Shown here piece by piece: positions 18,836-27,135 of a stretch of DNA of 64,000 nt (positions within the stretch are counted from its first letter, which is position 1; every line of letters starts with the position of its first letter). Position numbers and translations under genes: made by a program. The notes under the pieces are model-generated. The model had not been told where the DNA came from. It did not search any database and saw nothing but the letters and a program-made list of their open reading frames with translations. The stretch comes from Clostridia bacterium (GTDB taxonomy: Bacteria > Bacillota > Clostridia > TANB77 > CAG-465): contig JAQUGQ010000005.1 of the NCBI GenBank assembly GCA_028684095.1, forward strand, positions 35,004 through 99,003, written 5' to 3'.

Positions 18836-19273
18836 CTATAAATGTATTATTTGAATATCACCGTTACTTCCCTTTATGCTATTAACTACTAATTTTCTAT
18901 GGCATTTATCAGGTTTATCCTCACTGCATAAATAACAAACTTTGTGTAAATCCTCATTTTGAAGTTTTGCTATACACCTCCTTTGCTCTAATATCGCGAT
19001 AAACTGAGTAGTGTATTCTGCAAAACTCATCTTAGACTTTTTATCGTTATACTTCTTTCTGAGCTCTTCGGTAGGAGCGAGCATTATATTATGCTCATAT
19101 TCTATGCCATGTAGCTCAAGAAAGTACTTCAAGTCTGCACCTTTAGCAAAGCCAGCTAGCTGACTTTTATTGGATAACCGAATATCAACTACCTTTTTAA
19201 TTCCATTTTTCTTAAGAAGTTTAAAAAACTGTTCTGCAGTTTTTTTAGTGAAACCAATAGTATAAATATCCAT
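18836..19273 (-). CDS. DUF488-family protein (copy 2)
   Basis: 145 residues. DUF488 motifs: MDIYTIGFTKKTAEQFF at the N terminus, VVDIRLSNKSQLAGF, and the C-terminal CYLCSEDKPDKCHRKLV with the characteristic CHR. Start fixed at ATG 19273, seven bases after AGGAGG; the frame stays open 21 bases further upstream without signal. It begins one base after the stop of the first DUF488 gene. One in-frame CGG (19178..19180) encodes the conserved Arg of VDIR. Function of DUF488 is unknown. Confidence 0.82.
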   Translation of the reverse strand: MDIYTIGFTKKTAEQFFKLLKKNGIKKVVDIRLSNKSQLAGFAKGADLKYFLELHGIEYEHNIMLAPTEELRKKYNDKKSKMSFAEYTTQFIAILEQRRCIAKLQNEDLHKVCYLCSEDKPDKCHRKLVVNSIKGSNGDIQIIHL

Positions 19274-19274
19274 T

Positions 19275-19871
19275 TTACTTCCTCCTGTATGCACATATTA
19301 GATTTTGCTTGGTGTAACTTTCAGCTATAGCATCATTCATCTTTGAAAATATATCTAACTGAACATTACTTCCAAAATGAATTTGAACTAAATCATCCTC
19401 TAGTTGTGTTTGTTTTACATAAGAATTAAAATCTTTAATATGAACTACTCTAAATTCTCTTTTGGCTAACTCTCTTGAAATAGCTAAAAACCTATGACAT
19501 CTTATAGGCTCTTGTTCTGAACACATGATTGCTACATTATTTGTCACAGACAATTCTTCCAATTCCTTGAGTCCACTTAAAAACAGTTCTGTCTTAATAA
19601 GTTTTTCGTAATCAACAATTCCCTTTTCATCATAAACTAAATCATCCTTAGGTCTTCCACCTAATGAATTACCAAGCCACTTGTATGAAATGTTATGTTT
19701 AGCAAGCACAGCAGCAAATACCTCTTTATTGTAGTGTTCACTATACTTACTATATGGAGAACTTCTTACATCAACTATACAGTTAACCTTATATCTTAAT
19801 AAGGTCCGTATAAATGTTTGAATGTCTGTTTTTCCATATCCTATAGTTACAAAACCTTTTTTCTCTTCCAA
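19275..19871 (-). CDS. DUF488-family protein (copy 1)
   Basis: 198 residues with the DUF488 pattern: FVTIGYGKTDIQTFIRTLL, VNCIVDVRSSPYSKY, YKWLGNSLGGRPKD, and CSEQEPIRCHRFLAIS carrying the CHR motif. TTG start at 19871, seven bases after AAAGGAGG. The second DUF488 copy and the dual-OB gene follow in one unit. An in-frame CGG at 19806..19808 is read as Arg (TFIRTLL). The pair are divergent paralogues (one longer, one short), a common arrangement in accessory islands. Confidence 0.85.
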   Translation of the reverse strand: MEEKKGFVTIGYGKTDIQTFIRTLLRYKVNCIVDVRSSPYSKYSEHYNKEVFAAVLAKHNISYKWLGNSLGGRPKDDLVYDEKGIVDYEKLIKTELFLSGLKELEELSVTNNVAIMCSEQEPIRCHRFLAISRELAKREFRVVHIKDFNSYVKQTQLEDDLVQIHFGSNVQLDIFSKMNDAIAESYTKQNLICAYRRK

Positions 19872-19924
19872 AATATTTCCTCCTTTTATATTAATAAATG
19901 AATGTGATTATTTTAATCTTATAT

Positions 19925-19953
19925 ATTTTACCACACTTTTTGTATTATGTAAA
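19925..19953 (-). promoter_or_regulatory. Predicted promoter of the DUF488 unit
   Basis: On the minus strand TTTACA (19948..19953), 17-base spacer, TAAAAT (19925..19930), about 53 bases before the TTG start. The 328-bp gap 19872..20199 holds this promoter and the spoVS terminator and nothing else I recognise. Confidence 0.55.
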
Positions 19954-20136
19954 GTAAAAAACAAAATTTAGTTGTATTTACCTACAATATACATTATATA
20001 CTGTCAGTATACTTACCTTCTAGAATATAACCTTAACATCTTACAATTTTTTATTAATTGTTATTTAAGATATGTTGTTTTGTCAATATTTCATTATTAT
20101 GATACATTATTTATTTTCAAATACAATTTGCCAATA

Positions 20137-20180
20137 AAAGAACATTACAGTTATTATTTTGATAACTGTAATGTTCTTTT
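20137..20180 (-). terminator. Terminator after spoVS
   Basis: 19-bp perfect stem (20137..20155 with 20162..20180) and a six-base loop; U tract on the minus strand. Very strong. Confidence 0.9.
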
Positions 20181-20199
20181 ATTGTTATATAATATAAAT

Positions 20200-20463
20200 T
20201 CAATTGCGCGATTCAACTAAAAATTTAATTGCTGTTTTTTCTTCATTGTTTATCATTATTTCAGTAAAAGCTGGTGTACATATAAGATCTACTCCTGATG
20301 GTGCTACAAAACCTCTTGCTATAGCAACCGCTTTAACAGCTTGATTTATAGCTCCTGCACCTATTGCATGCATTTCTGCTTTTCCATTTTCTTTTATAAG
20401 TCCTGCTATGGCACCAGCTATAGAATTAGGACTCGATTTAGCTGAAATTTTTAATATATCCAT
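20200..20463 (-). CDS. spoVS: Stage V sporulation protein S
   Basis: Small Alba-fold-like protein required for later sporulation steps in Bacillus. 87 residues, nearly consensus: MDILKISAKSSPNSIAGAIA, EMHAIGAGAINQAVKAVAIA and the C-terminal AIKFLVE. GGAGGAGAAAC precedes the ATG. Single-gene unit with its own promoter, an inverted repeat in the leader, and a strong terminator. It supports an endospore-forming host. Confidence 0.97.
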   Translation of the reverse strand: MDILKISAKSSPNSIAGAIAGLIKENGKAEMHAIGAGAINQAVKAVAIARGFVAPSGVDLICTPAFTEIMINNEEKTAIKFLVESRN

Positions 20464-20485
20464 TGTTTCTCCTCCACTTTTTTCT

Positions 20486-20518
20486 TATGTATACAAATAT
20501 ATAATACTTGTATACATA
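20486..20518. repeat. Perfect inverted repeat in the spoVS leader
   Basis: Arms tatgtatacaa (20486..20496) and ttgtatacata (20508..20518) are perfect 11-bp inverted copies separated by 11 bp. They lie between the -10 box and the ribosome binding site, touching the -10 at 20518. Either an operator at the transcription start or an RNA hairpin in the leader. Confidence 0.6.
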
Positions 20519-20546
20519 TTATATATTTTATTTTTAAATAAAGCAA
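20518..20546 (-). promoter_or_regulatory. Predicted promoter of spoVS
   Basis: On the minus strand TTGCTT (20541..20546), 17-base spacer, TATAAT (20518..20523). It looks like a sigma-A-type promoter rather than the sigma-H type known for spoVS in Bacillus. Confidence 0.6.
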
Positions 20547-20614
20547 GTATTTTTAACTTTTTTACATAATTTATTATTAAATTTATATATGTTTAAATAA
20601 GTTATTTTCTTTTT

Positions 20615-21914
20615 TTAATATTCAATTTCATCTAACAAATAATATATCATATATATATTTGGTAAAGTCATAAAAGCATTTGCAATACTAGATAGCGTCC
20701 ATACCAGTTCAATTGCAGATACAGCTCCTATATACACACATATGGTATATATAATTTTATATATATTTTGATATACTACTTTATTATTAAATATAAATCT
20801 TATTGCTTGGCTTCCATAGTATCCCCAACAAGGTATAGCAGAAAATCCAAAACTTGTTAAACAAAAAGTAAGTAAATAATTACCAAAGGGAAGTGTTTCA
20901 AATACATTTTGAACAAGTATAACGGGATTTGTTTCGTTTATATACATGTTGCTAGCTACAAATATTATACCAGTTAAACTGCACAATACAACAGTATCTA
21001 TAAAAACACTTGTAGATGAAATTATTGATTGCTGTTTAATATTTGTATTATTCACTGTTGTTTCAAATATAGGCGAACTTCCCATACCAGCTTCATTAGA
21101 AAACATTCCTTTAGATAAACCAGTGGATAATGCTTTCATAGCTAGAAACGTAAATATTCCAACTGAACCTGATTTAAAATTAAAAGCATTATCTATAATA
21201 ATTAAAATACTATTAATAATATTATTTCTGAATATATATAATAATATTATACTCATTATAAAATATATAATAGTTGAAATTGGTACTATTATACTAGATA
21301 TCTTCGCTATTTTTCTTTCATTTGAAAATATTATATATGAAGCTATTATCGTAATAATTATTGCAATCAGGTTTCTATCAATATTGAGATTTTGTGACAA
21401 ATTCTCAGCAACAGAATTTGATTGTATCATACATCCTATACCAAAAGATGCTATTATAACAAATATAGCAAATAAAAATGCTAATATATTATTTCCTATT
21501 CTGTCCCTTAATACATACATTGTTCCACCGTAATATTTAGTATATTTTGTGTTTTTCTCTTTCTTTATTTTTCTATACTTCATACATAAAAAAGTTTCAG
21601 CATATTTAGTTGCAATAGCAAATACTCCTGATACAAATACCCAGAATATACTACCTACACCACCAATTATAATAGCAGCAGACATCCCTATGATATTACC
21701 CGTACCGAAGTGTTGCAGCAAGTACTGTCATAAGTGAATTATATGATGATATTCCTTTAGTATTTGAAGGTTTAAACATAAGTCGTAACCCTTTAAATAT
21801 ATTTTTTTGAGGAAAGTTTAGTTTAAAAGTTAAAAATATATGAGTAAATATAAGTGAAAATATAAGTGGAGTTCCCCAAACAATTTTATCTATATTTGAT
21901 AATATATCTTTCAA
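20615..21914 (-). CDS. Sodium:alanine symporter (AGCS family), +1 frameshift
   Basis: Sodium-coupled amino acid carrier. TTG start at 21914, seven bases after GAGGTGA. The zero frame gives 69 residues ending SLMTVLAATL, then CGG TAC GGG TAA. Skipping the C of CGG gives GTGNIIGMSAAIIIGGVGSI, exactly the AGCS signature ATLGTGNIxGVxxAI, and a total of 432 residues with about ten membrane segments, including GMFSNEAGMGSSPIFETT. Both halves are the same family on either side of the break. Single-gene unit; the 5' half is only 17 bp from the galE terminator. Confidence 0.92.
21705..21707 (-). other. CGG +1 frameshift site in the alanine symporter
   Basis: Codon 70, context CTT CGG TAC GGG TAA. Dropping the C gives CTT GGT ACG GGT AAT, the LGTGN core of the AGCS signature. 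The signature spans the break, so the missing base is located precisely. Confidence 0.8.
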
Positions 21915-21930
21915 TAATAAATCACCTCAA

Positions 21931-21961
21931 AAAAGCACTATATAATTAATATAGTGCTTTT
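21931..21961 (-). terminator. Terminator after galE
   Basis: 12-bp stem (aaaagcactata / tatagtgctttt) with a seven-base loop and a T run on the minus strand, 21 bp after the galE stop. Confidence 0.85.
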
Positions 21962-21981
21962 CTAATACTTTATTCTAATTA

Positions 21982-22980
21982 CTATAAATTTTGCTCAAAA
22001 TTCCATGTATCTCTACACATATCTTCTAAGTTTTTAACAGTTTTAAATCCTATTTCTTTTTCAGCTTTAGTAGGATCTGAATAACAAGTTGCAATATCTC
22101 CAGGTCTTCTGTCAGTTATCTCATATGGGACTTCTACATTATTAACTCTTTCAAATGTTTTAATTAAATCTAAAACACTATAACCTTTACCAGTACCTAA
22201 ATTATATGTAAATGATCCATTTTGTTCTTTACGTATTTTATCTAATGCATTTAAATGTCCTAATGCTAAATCAACAACATGTATATAATCTCTTACTCCA
22301 GTACCATCTGGAGTATTATAATCATCTCCAAACACATTAACTTTTTCTAATTTTTTTGATGCAACTTTTGATATATATGGCATTATATTATTTGGGATAC
22401 CTGATGGTACTTCACCAATTAATCCACTTGTATGTGCACCAATTGGGTTGAAATATCTAAGAAGTACTATACCCCACTCTTTATCTGATACATATATATC
22501 TCTAAGAATTTGCTCTATATATAACTTACTAGTTCCATAAGGATTAGTAGTTGAAAGTGGCATATCTTCCGTTATAGGGCATTTTTCTGGGTTACCATAT
22601 ACAGTTGCTGACGAACTAAATACTACTTTTTTACAATTAAATTGTTTCATAACATCGAATAGCACCAAAGAACCAGATATATTATTTGTATAATATTCTA
22701 TAGGTTTTTGAACTGATTCACCTACTGCTTTAAGACCAGCAAAATGTATTACTGATTCTATATTATTCTCTTCAAATATTTTAACTAAACTTCCTCTATC
22801 CAAAATATTTGCTTCATAAAATTTTAATTCCTTACCTGTAATTTTTTTTACATTTTTAATTGCTTGTGGATTACTATTATAAAAATTATCAACAACAACT
22901 AAATCTTCACCTTTATTTAAAAGTTCTACACAAGTATGTGTTCCTATAAATCCTGCTCCACCTGTTATTAAAATTGACAT
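21982..22980 (-). CDS. galE: UDP-glucose 4-epimerase
   Basis: Interconverts UDP-glucose and UDP-galactose, feeding the surface-glycan locus (UDP-galactopyranose mutase lies at 29.8 kb). 332 residues; NAD motif GGAGFIG at 7-13, FSSSATVYG, and the catalytic Y-x3-K in NPYGTSKLYIE; RYFNPIGAH, GTGVRDYIHVVDLA and RRPGDIATCY are typical. AAAGGAGG precedes the ATG. Single-gene unit. Confidence 0.97.
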   Translation of the reverse strand: MSILITGGAGFIGTHTCVELLNKGEDLVVVDNFYNSNPQAIKNVKKITGKELKFYEANILDRGSLVKIFEENNIESVIHFAGLKAVGESVQKPIEYYTNNISGSLVLFDVMKQFNCKKVVFSSSATVYGNPEKCPITEDMPLSTTNPYGTSKLYIEQILRDIYVSDKEWGIVLLRYFNPIGAHTSGLIGEVPSGIPNNIMPYISKVASKKLEKVNVFGDDYNTPDGTGVRDYIHVVDLALGHLNALDKIRKEQNGSFTYNLGTGKGYSVLDLIKTFERVNNVEVPYEITDRRPGDIATCYSDPTKAEKEIGFKTVKNLEDMCRDTWNFEQNL

Positions 22981-23057
22981 GATATGTACCTCCTTTATAT
23001 ATATTATTATATATTACATTAAGCTATTTGTTAAAGTTTATCAAGTAATTTAGATTA

Positions 23058-24452
23058 TTATTTATTATAATCTTCTTCAGATATAGTATCTTCAAAGTTA
23101 TTTGTATCATCATCACCTATTCCATCTACACTTGAACTATCAACTAGTTCATCTGATATGTCATCAATTGGTTGTTCTTTATCTATAGATTCAGTTGAAT
23201 TATTTCTTCTTCTAAAAAACATTGTATCAGTATTTTCATCATTGTCATTATTATTTGTTTTATTTATTTTCTCCACCTTTAAATATAAATATACTATTTG
23301 TGCAAATTCAAATAAAATAAATGCAAACAAAGTTAAAACAAGCCAATATGTTCTTAAATACATTCCAATAGTATTTAAAAATTCTCTAAATTTAGAAGAA
23401 TTATTATCTTGTAAACTATCTGTTTCATCATATATATTTACAGTTGAAGCAATTACAGGTAAAGCCTCTTTAGTAACTTTTATTGTATATTCTTTAGTTG
23501 TTGTTCCATCAACTGCAGTAACTTTAACTTTAATTATATTTTCGCCTTCAACTAATTTATCATTTCCTGTTATTTCAACTTTTGCAGCTTTAATTTTTGG
23601 AAATGCTCTTATTTCTAATTTTTCTACTTCTGCTTTAATATTTTCAGAATTGTATTCTAAGACCTCCGCTGAAAATTCAGGTGAAAATTTAGAATTATCA
23701 ATAATCAAATTTTCTAAATATGCATTTGCTTTATCTGGATCTGCAGATTTGGTAGCTACTATTGAATATGTTTTTTTAGTTTTCTTATCCGCTGCAGTAA
23801 CAGTTATATATATTTTATTATCTCCATCTACAAGACCAGTGTTTCCGCTTACATAAAATGTAGCTTTACTATCATTAGGTGTTGCTGTAACAGTAATATT
23901 ATTTACATTTTTACCTATAGCAATAGAATAATTTAATGTTGAACTCTTAAAGTTAGGTGATAAACCTTCTTCACTAACCCTAAGTCCCTTTAAAGTAGCA
24001 TCACTACTAGCTGTAGTAGTCGTTGGTGTCACTACTGGTGTTACTACTACTGGTGTTACTACTACTGGTGCTGTAATTGTAACTGTTTTACTACTAGACG
24101 TAGGAGATTTTTTAAAATCTGTATCAGAAACAGTTCCACTTAAGTTTATGCTAGCACTTCCGGTAACTGTACTTTTAGCTTTAAATGTATATGATACATT
24201 GTTATCACCCTCTACCCATGCTATACTTAAATCTGAACCTCCCACTAACTCAAGTTTTGATGTATCATATGATACATTATAAACTGCACCACAAACATCA
24301 CTACTTAAGGAAACATTTACTGTAAAAGTATTGCCTTGTAATATACTATTTACATTAGGAGAAAGTGTTGCACTTATACCATAAACATTATTTAAAGTAC
24401 AAATAGTTAAAATTAACACCATTAAAATACTTATTTTTTTTAATTTTTTCAT
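23058..24452 (-). CDS. Membrane-anchored cohesin / cadherin-like surface protein
   Basis: 464 residues. Signal peptide (about 1-26); a cohesin-type beta-sandwich (about 27-130: NSILQGNTFTVNVSLSSD, VYNVSYDTSKLELVGG); a Pro-Val-Thr linker; two cadherin-like beta-sandwich repeats (about 150-238 and 243-330, each beginning with AxLxxLxxxxxxLSPxF-like segments); a membrane helix near 372-394; and an acidic cytoplasmic tail. The gene is 14 bp downstream of a dockerin protein, so a cohesin-dockerin pairing at the cell surface is plausible. Domain calls are by pattern; binding is inference. Confidence 0.72.
   Translation of the reverse strand: MKKLKKISILMVLILTICTLNNVYGISATLSPNVNSILQGNTFTVNVSLSSDVCGAVYNVSYDTSKLELVGGSDLSIAWVEGDNNVSYTFKAKSTVTGSASINLSGTVSDTDFKKSPTSSSKTVTITAPVVVTPVVVTPVVTPTTTTASSDATLKGLRVSEEGLSPNFKSSTLNYSIAIGKNVNNITVTATPNDSKATFYVSGNTGLVDGDNKIYITVTAADKKTKKTYSIVATKSADPDKANAYLENLIIDNSKFSPEFSAEVLEYNSENIKAEVEKLEIRAFPKIKAAKVEITGNDKLVEGENIIKVKVTAVDGTTTKEYTIKVTKEALPVIASTVNIYDETDSLQDNNSSKFREFLNTIGMYLRTYWLVLTLFAFILFEFAQIVYLYLKVEKINKTNNNDNDENTDTMFFRRRNNSTESIDKEQPIDDISDELVDSSSVDGIGDDDTNNFEDTISEEDYNK
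24021..24070. repeat. Short tandem repeat encoding the Pro-Val-Thr linker
   Basis: About three imperfect copies of a 15-bp unit (tggtgttactactac and variants) inside the cohesin gene. It encodes the PVVVTPVV linker. In-frame unit length means copy changes would alter linker length only. Confidence 0.7.
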
Positions 24453-24466
24453 TTTTTCCTCCTTTA

Positions 24467-26785
24467 TTATTGTACTATGAGAGTCTTATTTGTAAGGTGT
24501 CTCTTTAACCTTAATAAATCAGTAACATCAGGTTGTTCATTCGATTTTGAAATATTTGCAGCCCTATTAGCAAAGTATGTCAATTCCAATTTATTAGTAA
24601 GTTTTCTTTTTAGCATCAACAAATCAACTACATCAATCTCACCATCACCACTTATATCACCATAAATTATCACGTTATATGTATATATTAGATTATTACT
24701 ATTATCTCTTACTTCCATTTTAGTTCCCGTTCCAACATTATCAGTATCTATTAAAATTTTATCATTTATATCTTTAAAGATAACATTAAGATTATTTAAA
24801 GTTATATCGTTAGTTTTTATGCTACTTACTGTTGTATCAGAATTTATTTTTGTTATTTCACTACCATTAACATTAACTTTAGTCGGATTTATTACAATAC
24901 TTTGATCTGCTGCAAGATTTGATACAGTTAATGTAGCTGTATCTGTCTTATTTGTACCGTCTAAAGTTACAGTTATTGTTGCAGTTCCTGCACTGACACC
25001 AGTTATTACATTTCCTACAATAGTTGCTATTTCTGGTTTATCTATAGTAACTTTGTATGTGAAATTTGAATTTTCAACAACTGGTTTAATAGTTACAGTG
25101 TTACCTTTTAATAATGTATAACTTGTGCTATCTAACTTTATATTTGTATCAATTACATTAACCGTGCATATCGATGTTTTACCAGTTTCATTTGAAGTTA
25201 CTGTAATAATCGCATTTCCTATTGATTTAGCAGTAATATTTCCACTTTGATCAACTATTGCTACACTGTTATTACTACTACTCCAAGTAACATCTTTATA
25301 CCAAGCATCTGTTGGAGTAATATTTGTATTTAATTTTTGTATTTGATTTGGTAATAAAGTTATTTCTGTTTTATCAACAGATATAGTTGTTACTTTAGGA
25401 TAAATTAAGTCTTTTACATATTTTGATGATAAATATCCCTCTACAACATTTCCTGTATCTAGATATTTAATTCTAATTTTATCCCAATAAGTATTAATGC
25501 CAGTTTCTAACCTAGTTATTTCTATCCCATTATCTTTAATTTGCTTTTGATCATCATTAAATGTTATTTGTTTAATTACATTTGCAGCCCAAGGTATTGA
25601 AACGTCAGGTTGTGATCTTACAGAAAACATATCTGGAACACCAGCATCAATAGGATCATCTAAATATACTCTTATTCCAGTAATAGACGGTGCCAAAGTA
25701 TTATATACCGGAATAACAAATTCATGTTGCATATTTAATGTGTTATTAATAGACTCTTTATATGTCTTATATATAAAGGTCGCCTCTGATCTTGCTGCTA
25801 ATATATTAGTCATGTATTGATGAGAGTATAAAGTTGTTGTACTTGCAACATTAAATTTTTGAAAATATAATGTGTTTTGCCCTTTACTAACATATTCTGC
25901 TTTTATAAATAGAGCACCGCCAATAATTGCTTTCTCTGGGTTGTCCCATGGTTCACCATAAACTCCAGGTGTTTTAGCATATTGTAATGCATTTGCAATT
26001 GGATGATTACCATTAGCGCCTATGTTGTAATAATTATATAATCCTCTATAATCACCTATACAGTTAGAGTCATAACTCGGATGGTATCTACCATTAATTG
26101 ATAAATTACCATTTATATCTGCTTTTGTTTCAAGTTTAATTCTAGCTGCTAAATGATAAGGATTTATAAGATTGTTTTTACCTGCATCAAATATAACTTG
26201 TGAGTATGTCTTGCCAATAAGATCTTCTTTTAAATTCCCTTGTGAATCGTAGTATTTTATAGGAATAGTTACATAGGATTGTCCATCAGCACTTAAAATA
26301 CTCATTGGAGTTGCATATAAAATACCATCTACTCCAACTTTTGTTTCAATAGAAGCATTATATTCTAATGTTTCAAACTGAAATATTTGTTCTTCATTCA
26401 AAAAATTCAAGGGATTTATTGCATATTCCACAGCTGCTCTACTGGCATTTACCCATCCTGTTTCAACTTCAACATTATCTCTTCTCCACCATGCATCATC
26501 TTGATCAGTTAAACTTCTACCTTCACTCATTTCTTCATTTATAACATCATTAAAATTTAGACCAGTATTTTTTGCAGTAAATGTCCAATTTGGATGAGCT
26601 ACTCTTAAACTTCTTAAATATTGTTTGTATTCTTCTGGAAAACTATTATCAATTCCATCTGTATATGTTGCACCATAACTTATATTTAAAAAGTTAGAAA
26701 ATGTACTTGTAATAATAAATACCATTACTAAAATCAAACTAATTATTTTTCGTACATCACTCTTTCCTTTACCATTATATATCAT
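24467..26785 (-). CDS. Exported glucosaminidase-like wall hydrolase with Ig-like and dockerin domains
   Basis: 772 residues. Signal peptide or N-terminal anchor (about 13-38), then a region resembling endo-beta-N-acetylglucosaminidases (LRVAHPNWTFTAKNTGL, NPYHLAARIKLETKAD, NIGANGNHPIANALQYAKT, GPWDNP-like GEPWDNPEKAIIGGA), an SH3-like stretch, two bacterial Ig-like (BIG2) domains (VTTISVDKTEITLLPNQ and VIDTNIKLDSTSYTLLKGN), and a C-terminal type I dockerin: GDISGDGEIDVVDLLMLKR with a degenerate second repeat ending DVTDLLRLKRHLTN. GAGGAG precedes the ATG. First gene of a two-gene unit with the cohesin protein. Confidence 0.78.
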   Translation of the reverse strand: MIYNGKGKSDVRKIISLILVMVFIITSTFSNFLNISYGATYTDGIDNSFPEEYKQYLRSLRVAHPNWTFTAKNTGLNFNDVINEEMSEGRSLTDQDDAWWRRDNVEVETGWVNASRAAVEYAINPLNFLNEEQIFQFETLEYNASIETKVGVDGILYATPMSILSADGQSYVTIPIKYYDSQGNLKEDLIGKTYSQVIFDAGKNNLINPYHLAARIKLETKADINGNLSINGRYHPSYDSNCIGDYRGLYNYYNIGANGNHPIANALQYAKTPGVYGEPWDNPEKAIIGGALFIKAEYVSKGQNTLYFQKFNVASTTTLYSHQYMTNILAARSEATFIYKTYKESINNTLNMQHEFVIPVYNTLAPSITGIRVYLDDPIDAGVPDMFSVRSQPDVSIPWAANVIKQITFNDDQKQIKDNGIEITRLETGINTYWDKIRIKYLDTGNVVEGYLSSKYVKDLIYPKVTTISVDKTEITLLPNQIQKLNTNITPTDAWYKDVTWSSSNNSVAIVDQSGNITAKSIGNAIITVTSNETGKTSICTVNVIDTNIKLDSTSYTLLKGNTVTIKPVVENSNFTYKVTIDKPEIATIVGNVITGVSAGTATITVTLDGTNKTDTATLTVSNLAADQSIVINPTKVNVNGSEITKINSDTTVSSIKTNDITLNNLNVIFKDINDKILIDTDNVGTGTKMEVRDNSNNLIYTYNVIIYGDISGDGEIDVVDLLMLKRKLTNKLELTYFANRAANISKSNEQPDVTDLLRLKRHLTNKTLIVQ

Positions 26786-26835
26786 TCTATTACTCCTCTT
26801 TGTATATATCAGTTATTTCATTTATCTCTATATAA

Positions 26836-26863
26836 ATTATAACATGAAAAAAATAAAATTCAA
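26836..26863 (-). promoter_or_regulatory. Predicted promoter of the dockerin-cohesin unit
   Basis: On the minus strand TTGAAT (26858..26863), 16-base spacer containing TG just before the -10, TATAAT (26836..26841); about 50 bp before the ATG. Confidence 0.6.
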
Positions 26864-27005
26864 AGGTTTTGTATGAAAAAAAATCACAAAATACTATATT
26901 ATGTCCCATTTTGTAATTTTCATTATTATATACATCAATCAATTATACAGTATATTTCATTTATGACATTTAATTTAAATTCTAACATGTAACTATTTTT
27001 TGACA

Positions 27006-27075
27006 TGAAAATTGCACCCCTTTCTTATATTATCCACTTTTTTATTTAAGTGTCCAATATTTGGGGTGCAGTTCA
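27006..27075. mobile_element. 70-bp remnant resembling paired ends of an IS3/IS150-group element
   Basis: The ends tgaaaattgcacccc (27006..27020) and ggggtgcagttca (27063..27075) are imperfect inverted repeats. Read inward from the right end, TGAACTGCACCCC then AAATATTGGACACTT resembles terminal repeats of IS3-family (IS150 group) elements. No transposase remains, and I see no clear target duplication. It lies in the 350-bp gap 26786..27135, which otherwise holds only the dockerin-unit promoter. Could also be a plain hairpin, but the U tract expected of a terminator is weak. Confidence 0.4.
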
Positions 27076-27135
27076 AACTTATATCTCGTCATTAATATTA
27101 TTTTATTTTTAATAATACTACCTACTTATTACCTA

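Noticed and set aside
19972..20220. 82-codon plus-strand ORF between the DUF488 unit and spoVS.
   Set aside because: No ribosome binding site, runs through the spoVS terminator hairpin and into spoVS antisense, low-complexity Tyr/Leu-rich product: a chance AT-rich ORF.
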